From assembly GCF_028389875.1 (NCBI RefSeq), contig NC_084663.1, positions 1,172,466 to 1,236,465 of the forward strand: a stretch of 64,000 nt of DNA. Direction: 5' to 3'. Below the pieces are notes generated by a model. That model saw nothing but the letters and a program-made list of their open reading frames with translations, was not told the origin of the DNA and ran no database searches. Below, piece by piece: positions 57,831-64,000 of the stretch. This DNA is from Rhea pennata. Taxonomy: Eukaryota; Chordata; Aves; Rheiformes; Rheidae. Position 1 is the stretch's first letter. Every line of letters starts with the position of its first letter. The translations under genes and the position numbers were made by a program.

Positions 57831-58760
57831 CGATGGGGTGCGCTATGGGGCGTGTGCTATGGGGGGCGCTACGGGGGTGCTATGGGGGTGTGCGCGATGG
57901 GGTGCCCTATGGGATGCGCGCTATGGGGGGTGTGCGATGGGGGGGTGTGCTATGGGGTGCGCTATGGGGTGCACGCTATGGGGGGGTGTACACTATGGGT
58001 GCACTACAGGGGGGTGCGCTACGGGGGATGTGCTATGGGGTGTGCGGTGGGATGCGCGCTATGGGGGGTGTGCACTATGGGTGCACTATGGGGTGTGTGT
58101 GTTATGGGATGTGCTATGGAGTGCGTGCTATGGGGTGTGTGCGATGGGGGGTGCACTATGGGGTGTGTGCTATGGGGTGTGCACTATGGGGGGGGTGTGC
58201 TATGGGGTGCGCTATGGGGCGTGTGCTATGGGGTGTGTGCTATGGAGTGCGCACTATGGGGGGGGTGTGCGATGGGGTGTGCTATGGGGGGTGTGCTATG
58301 GGGTGTGTGCTATGGAGTGCGCACTATGGGGGGTGCGATGGGGGGTGTGCTATGGGGTGTGTGCTATGGGAATGTGCGATGGGATGTGCTATGGAGTGTG
58401 CACTATGGGGGGGGTGTGCGATGGGGTGCGCTATGGGGTGTGTGCTATGGGGTGTGTGCTATGGGGTGTGCTATGGAGTGCGCAATATGGGGGGGTGTGC
58501 TATGGGGTGCACTATGGGGTGTGTGCTATGGAGTGCGCACTATGGGGGGATGTGCGATGGGGTGCGCTATGGGGTGTGTGCTATGGAGTGCGCACTATGG
58601 GGGGATGTGCGATGGGGGTGTGCTATGGGGGGTGTGCTATGGGGTGTGTGCTATGGATGTGCTATGGAGTGTGCACTATGGGGGGGGTGCGCGATGGGGT
58701 GTGCTATGGGTGTGCACTATGGGTGTGCTGTGGGGTGTGCTATGGGGTGCTCTGGGGCAG
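57830..58760. repeat. Minisatellite upstream of RBM28, ~13-bp unit
   Basis: About 70 copies of GTGTGCTATGGGG with variants GTGCGCACTATGGGG and GTGTGCGATGGGG. Open in several frames; not a gene. Confidence 0.95.
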
Positions 58761-59178
58761 AGCGGTGCTCTGGGCCTGTGCTGTCGGAGCGCGCGCTCCG
58801 TGGGTGGGTGCTCTGGAGGGGAGGGGTGCACGCCGTGGGGTCCTGTGGGGCCGTGTGACCCTCCTGCCCCAGCTCCGCAGGGCTCCCCCTCCCTGCCGCC
58901 GCCCCGAGCGCCCGGCTGTGGGGGCAGCCACCACGGCCCCCGCTGGCGGCACAGTGCGGCCCTGCCCTGCCCGCAGCGTCTCCTGGGGCGCCGTGGGGCA
59001 GGCAGCGGGGTCCCATCCTGCTCCGTCCCGTCCCAGTGGCGGTGGGTGCACAGTCCCCCCCCCACCCCCGCAGCCGTGGGGCGGCAGCCCGGGGGCGGCG
59101 CCGCTCGCAGTGGGGCCGGCCGGCGTGGGGCGCACAGGGTCCCCATGGGGGTCATGCTGGCAGCCTCGGGCATGGCGC

Positions 59179-59184
59179 TTTATT
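59179..59184 (-). terminator. PRRT4: Probable PRRT4 poly(A) signal
   Basis: TTTATT on plus (AATAAA on minus), 936 bases past the PRRT4 stop. The intervening 3' UTR would be mostly a tandem array. Confidence 0.5.
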
Positions 59185-59339
59185 GGGTACAGCGGGGGGC
59201 ACGGGCGAGAGCGGGCCCCGCCGGCAGCACGCGGGGGGCCGGGCGAGCAGCCTGGGGGCAGCCCCAAACGCCCCCTCCTCCAGCGGCTGTGGGGCTCGGG
59301 GGCCTTCATCGCTGGGGGGCTCGGGGGCACGGCATAGGG

Positions 59340-59895
59340 GTGGGGGGCTCGGGGGCATGGTGGGTGGCTATAGGGGGTCTCTGGGGCACGCCAGCAGGTG
59401 GCTATGGGGCGTCTGTAGGGCACGGACAGGTGGCTATGGGGGGTCTCTGGGGCACAGCATAGGGGAAGGGGCCTCTGGGGCATGGTGGGTGGTTATAGGG
59501 GGGTCTCTGGGGCATGGTAGGGGGCCATAGGGGGTCTCTGGGGCACGGTGGGCAGCTATAGGGGGTCTCTGGGCACGGTAGGGGGCCATAGGGGGGTCTC
59601 TGGGGCAACGGCGGGTGGCTATAGGGGGGTCTCCGCAGCACGGTAGGGGGCCATAGGGGGGTGTCTGGGGCACGGCGGGTGGCTATAGGGGGTCTCCGGG
59701 GCACGGTGGGGCGGCTATAGGGGCTCTCTGGGGCATGGTGGGCGGCTATAGGGGGGTCTCTGGGGCATGGCAGGTGGCTATAGGGGCTCTCTGGGGCATG
59801 GTGGGGCGGCTATAGGGGGTCCTCTGGGGCATGGCAGGTGGCTATAGGGGCTCTCTGGGGCATGGTGGGCGGCTATAGGGGGGTCTCCAGGGGCC
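59340..59895. repeat. Minisatellite in PRRT4 3' UTR, ~33-bp unit
   Basis: About 16 copies with GGTGGCTATAGGGGGTCTCT and GGGGCACGGT/GGGGCATGGT. Confidence 0.93.
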
Positions 59896-60119
59896 TCAGC
59901 GGCAGCTGGGGTCCCCAGCACGGCGATGACCGGGGGGGTCATGGTGACCTGGGGGGTGGCTGAGGAGGGTCTCTGGGGCACGGTGGGTGGCTGGGGGTCT
60001 GGGGGTCTCTGGGCATCACCTGAGCGGGGGGGGTCCCCCGGCACGTCGGGGGCCGGGGGGTCTCCGGGACGTGCGGGGGCGCCGGGGCGGGGGTCTCTCG
60101 GTGGGGCCCACCCCGCGCC

Positions 60120-62439
60120 CTACAAGTCTATGGTGTCGCTGCCGAGGCTGAGGCGGTCGCCGAGGCTGCCGGGGGCCCCGGGGGGTGGCGGGGCGGTGGG
60201 GGCGACCGCGGGGGCTGCCCCCCGCCCAGCTCTGCGAGGCCCGTGCACCGCCCAGCCCCCCCGGGACAGTCCGTGGGGCGAGCCGGCGCTGCCCCGACAC
60301 CCGCCGCGCCGGGGGGCACGCCGCCGGCACCGCCGCGCACGAGGCGGCGCGCTGCAGGGCCGCCGGCGGCTCCGGGCTGGGATCGCGGCGGCGCTGCCGA
60401 GCCCCGACGTGCGCGTGGGGCTGGACCCGGGCGTGCTGGCGGTGCCGAGCCCTGGCGTGCCGGCGGCGTGGGGCCCTGGGTGTGTTGGCGGTGCTGAGCC
60501 CCGGTGCATTGGCGGTGCTGAGCCCTGGCGTGCCGGCGGCCGTGGGGCCTGGGTGTGTTGGCGGTGCTGAGCCCCGGTGCATTGGTGGTGCTGAGCCCTG
60601 GCGTGCCGGCGGCGTGGGGCCTGGGTGTGTTGGCGGTGCTGAGCCCCGGTGCATTGGCGGTGCTGAGCCCTGGCATGCTGGTGGCTGGGGCCTGGGTGCA
60701 TCGGCGGCGCTGAGCCCTGGCGTGCCGGCGGCGTGGGGCCTGGGTGCATTGGCGGTGCTGAGCTCCGGTTGCATTGGCGTGCTGAGGCCCCGGTGCATTG
60801 GCGGCGCTGAGCCCTGGCGTGCCGGCGGCGTGGGGCCTGGGTGCATTGGCAGTGCTGAGCTCGGTGCATTGGCGGTGCTGAGCCCCGGTGCATTGGCGGT
60901 GCTGAGCCCTGGCATGCTGGTGGCGTGGGGCCTGGGTGCATTGGTGGTGCTGAGCTCCGGTGCATTGGCGGCGCTGAGCCCTGGCGTGCCGGCGGCGTGG
61001 GGCCTGGGTGTGTTGGCGGTGCCGAGCATGGGTGCATTGGTGGTGCTGAGCCCCGGTGCATTGGTGGTGCTGAGCCCTGGCGTGCTGGTGTCGTGGGGCC
61101 TGGGTGCGTTGGTGGTGCCGAGCGCTGGTGCATTGGTGGTGCCGGATCCTGGTGTGCTGGCAGTGCTGAGCCCTGGTGCATTGGTAGTGCTGGGCTCCGG
61201 AGCACTCGCGGTGCCGAGTCCAGTGCGTTGGCGGTGCCGAGCCCCCGGTGCGCTGGCGCGATCAAACCCCGGTGCGCCAGCAGTGCCGAGCCCCGCGTGC
61301 CGGCGCCGCGGGGCCGGGGGGCCTCGCCGAAGAGCGCCTCGTCGATGCTGCGCCGCAGGTCGATGGGCGAGGGCGGGCGGAAGCCGGCCGTGGGGTCCCC
61401 GTCGGCGCCGGGCGCCTCGCCGGGGGTCCCGGCGCCCGGCGGCTCCTCGGGGCGGGCGGGCCGGCGGCGGCGGCGGCGGGCGGGCTTCTCGGTGTCGGGG
61501 GCCCGTCGGGCGGCCGCGCAGCCCCCAGCAGCGCCAGCGGCAGCCCGGCGCCGGCCTCGGCGAGCCGGCAGCCCAGCTGCAGCGCCCACCACGGCCAGGG
61601 GCGCAGCGGCGGCGGCCCCCAGCCCAGGGCGCGCACCGCCGCCAGGCCCTGCAGCGCCGCGCTCAGCAGCAGCGCCCGCCGCCGCCCCCGCCAACCGCCG
61701 CGCCGCCGCCGCCCGCGCCGGCCCCGCCGCGCCGCCGCCGCCGCCAGCGCCCGCCGGCCAGCGCCGCGAAGAGCCCCCGCGGCGCCAGCAGCAGCAGCGG
61801 CGGCGCCGGGCGGCCCGGCGGCACCGCCAGCGCCGCGCCGCCCGCCGCCGCCGCCGTGCAGCAGCGCCAGGGCGGCCAGCACGGGCGGGCGGCGCAGCGG
61901 GCGCCGCAGCGGGCGCCGGCGGCTGCAGCGCGGCGGCGGCGGAGGCGGCCGCGGCCGGCGGCAGCGCCAGCGCCAGCGCCAGCGCCCAGGCGAGGCAGGG
62001 GAAGGGCAGCTCGAAGAGGAGGCGCGCGGCGGCGGGCGGCAGCCGGCCCCGGCGCTCGTAGGCGTCGTAGAAGAGCGGAAGGCGCGGGCGGCCCCGGCGG
62101 CGGCCAGCAGCCCCGCCAGCGGCGCCAGCAGCCCGGCGGCGGGCGGGCGGGCGCGCGGCAGCACCGCCAGCGCCGCCAGCGCCAGCAGCGCCAGCAGCCC
62201 GAACAGGCAGCCGGCCCCGTAGACGTGGGCGTCCCAGGCGGCGCCCCAGGCGGCCGCCGCCGTCGCCCAGTCGGCGCGCAGGGCCCACCAGGGCCGGCGG
62301 CCACGGCGGAGGCACGGCGGGGCCCGGCGGCGCCGGCGTGCCGCACGGCTCCGGCGCCCCGCACGCGGCCGCCGCCGCCGCCGCCGCCGCGGCTCCTCTC
62401 CCTCGGCGCCGCGCGCCGGCTCGCGGCCGGGCAGCCGGG
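60120..62439 (-). CDS. PRRT4: PRRT4, 3' part (membrane exon and C-terminus), several frame breaks
   Basis: Proline-rich transmembrane protein of unknown function, RBM28's neighbour in vertebrates. On the minus strand an acceptor, CCCCCTCCGCAG (exon start 62439), opens a stretch encoding, in shifting frames, WWALRADWATA and AWDAHVYGAGCLFGLLALLA (~62175-62300), a membrane segment to GAARAF, then LFYDAYERRGRLPPAAARLL and FELPFPCLAWALALALAL (~61970-62075), LLLLAPRGLFAALAGG (~61770), WWALQLGCRLAEAGAGLPLA (~61530-61590) and FRPPSPIDLRRSIDEALFGE (~61322-61385). The last frame continues through a minisatellite to SLGSDTIDL and TAG at 60122-60120. At least four single-base frame changes occur; one is a missing C at about 62077 (TTCCGC for TTCCCGC). 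The N-terminal proline-rich exon lies off the right edge. Name rests on synteny plus remembered PRRT3/4 motifs. Confidence 0.72.
60430..61255. repeat. 24-bp/72-bp minisatellite inside the PRRT4 C-terminal region
   Basis: Units of 24 bp (TTGGCGGTGCTGAGCCCCGG core) group in threes with a GCGTGCCGGCGGCGTGGGGC member to give a 72-bp period, about eleven repeats. It lies between the SIDEALF motif and the C-terminal residues and keeps one minus-strand frame open throughout. Confidence 0.93.
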
Positions 62440-62499
62440 CTGCGGAGGGGGAGCGGGCTCAGCGCGGCGGCGAGCGGGACGCACGGGCGGGCACCCATG

Positions 62500-63840
62500 T
62501 GCCCCCGCGCCCCACGCGCAGCCCTGGTCACCCCCCACGGCCCCACCCGCGCGCCCCCCCGCGCCCCACGCACAGCCCTGGTCACCCCCCACGGCCCCAC
62601 CCGTGCGCCCCCCGCTCCCCACGCACAGCCCTGGTCACCCCCCACTGCCCCCCGCCGTGCCCCCCGCGCCCCGCGCACAGCCCTGGTCACCCCCCCACGG
62701 CCCCACCCCGCGCGCCCCCCGCTCCCCACGCACAGCCCTGGTCACCCCCCACTGCCCCCCGCGTGCCCCCGCGCCCCACGCACAGCCCTGGTCACCCCCC
62801 CACGGCCCCCACCCGCGCACCCCCGCTCCCCACGCACAGCCCTGGTCACCCCCCACTGCCCCCCGTGTGCCCCCCGCGCCCCACACACAGCCCTGGTCAC
62901 CCCCCACTGCCCCCCGCGTGCCCCCGCTCCCCGCTCCCACGCACAGCCCTGGTCACCCCCACGCACCCCCCGCGTGCCCCCCGCGCCCCACGCACAGCCT
63001 TGGTCACCCCCCACGGCCCCCCCCACGCGCTCCCCCACTCCCCCACGCACAGCCCTGATCACGCCCCCGGCACGCACGCCCCCTCCCCGCCGCGTGCCCC
63101 CCGCGCCCCAAGCACAGCCCTGGTCCACGCCCGCCCACAAGCTGGACCCCCCGGCCCCCCGCGTGCCCCCCAGCTCCCACGCACAGCCTGGTCACCCCCC
63201 CACGCCACCCCCCGCGTGCACCCCCGCGCCCCACGCACAGCCCTGGTCACCCCCCCACTGCCCCCCTGGCACCCCGCTCACAACAACAACAGCCTTGGTC
63301 ACCCCCCACGGCCCCCCCCCGCGCGCCCCCACTCCCCACGCACAGCCTGATCACCCCCCATGCACCCTCCCCCTGCGCCCCCCCGCTCCCCACACACAGC
63401 CTTGGTCACCCCCCACGGCCCCCCCCCGCGCACCACCCCCACTCCCCACGCACAGCCCTGATCACCCCCCATGCACCCTCCCCTGCGCCCCCCGCTCCCC
63501 ACACACAGCTGGTCACCCCCCACGGCCCCCCCCCGCGCGCCCCCCCCCCACTCCCCACACACAGTCCTGATCACCCCCCATGCACCCTCCCCTGCGCCCC
63601 CCGCTCCCACACACAGCCTTGGTCACCCCCCACGGCCCCCCCCGCGCGCCCCCCACTCCCCACGCACAGCCCTGATCACCCCCCATGCATCCTCCCCTGC
63701 GCCCCCGCTCCCCACACACAGCCTTGGTCACCCCCCACGGCCCCCCCCCGCGCGCCCCCCACTCCCCATGCACAGCCTTATCACCCCCCATGCACCCTCC
63801 CCTGTGCCCCCCGCTCCCCACACACAGCCCTGTCACCCCA
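62500..63840. repeat. Minisatellite upstream of the PRRT4 membrane exon, ~58-bp unit
   Basis: About 23 copies with CACGCACAGCCCTGGTCACC and CCCCACGGCCCC/CCCCCCACTGCCC, degenerating after 63840. Probably PRRT4 intron. Confidence 0.93.
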
Positions 63841-64000
63841 CATGGCCCCTGTAAACCCCCACATGCAGCCTTGTGCACCCCACAAACCTTGGCCACCCCC
63901 ACATCCAGCCTTGTGCCCACTCCCCACACGCCTGTGCACAGCCCCCATCGCCCACAGCACCCTGGGCACCCTGCACACCCCCCCACACCCCTGGGCACAG

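Noticed and set aside
57022-59462. 771- and 736-codon plus-strand frames
   Set aside because: They run antisense through RBM28 exon 1 and then the 13-bp array; no coherent domain.

Overview
The window is vertebrate nuclear DNA, almost certainly from a bird. It is extremely GC-rich, its genes are split by short GC-rich introns with GT/AG borders, AATAAA signals are present, and tandem repeats are abundant. Gene order and orientation match human 7q32.1: SND1 (+) with LRRC4 (-) nested in one of its introns, MIR129-1 (+), LEP (+), RBM28 (-), PRRT4 (-). The leptin gene is the central find. Avian leptin was long reported missing because it sits in GC-rich, repeat-flanked sequence that is hard to clone and assemble, and this window shows an apparently complete, intact copy in that setting. 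The species cannot be named from sequence alone.

Layout. 1-1904 is the LRRC4 coding exon (minus; the last dozen or so codons lie off the left edge), followed by a 5' UTR intron and a CpG-island promoter to about 3.7 kb. 3.7-16.4 kb is SND1 intron filled with successive minisatellites. 16464-20171 holds the last eight SND1 coding exons, with a poly(A) signal at 20444. 20.5-41.8 kb is the SND1-LEP interval: many minisatellites, a few AT-richer islands that look like conserved regulatory elements, a CRE-bearing CpG-island promoter near 28.7 kb and the miR-129-1 hairpin at 30519-30589. 41.9-44.4 kb is LEP. 47.1-57.7 kb is RBM28, convergent with LEP. 59.2-62.4 kb is the 3' part of PRRT4, whose remaining 5' exons would lie beyond the right edge.

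The genes are functionally unrelated: a synaptic adhesion protein, a Tudor-nuclease RNA-binding protein, a brain microRNA, a hormone, a nucleolar RNA-binding protein and a proline-rich membrane protein. What links them is ancient synteny, not shared control. Roughly a third of the window is tandem repeat. Many arrays have periods divisible by three and are GC-rich, which makes long spurious open frames on both strands. Two coding regions (RBM28 exon 1 and the PRRT4 membrane exon) show single-base frame breaks in GC-extreme stretches. I read these as probable assembly indels, while noting that real decay of PRRT4 is not excluded.
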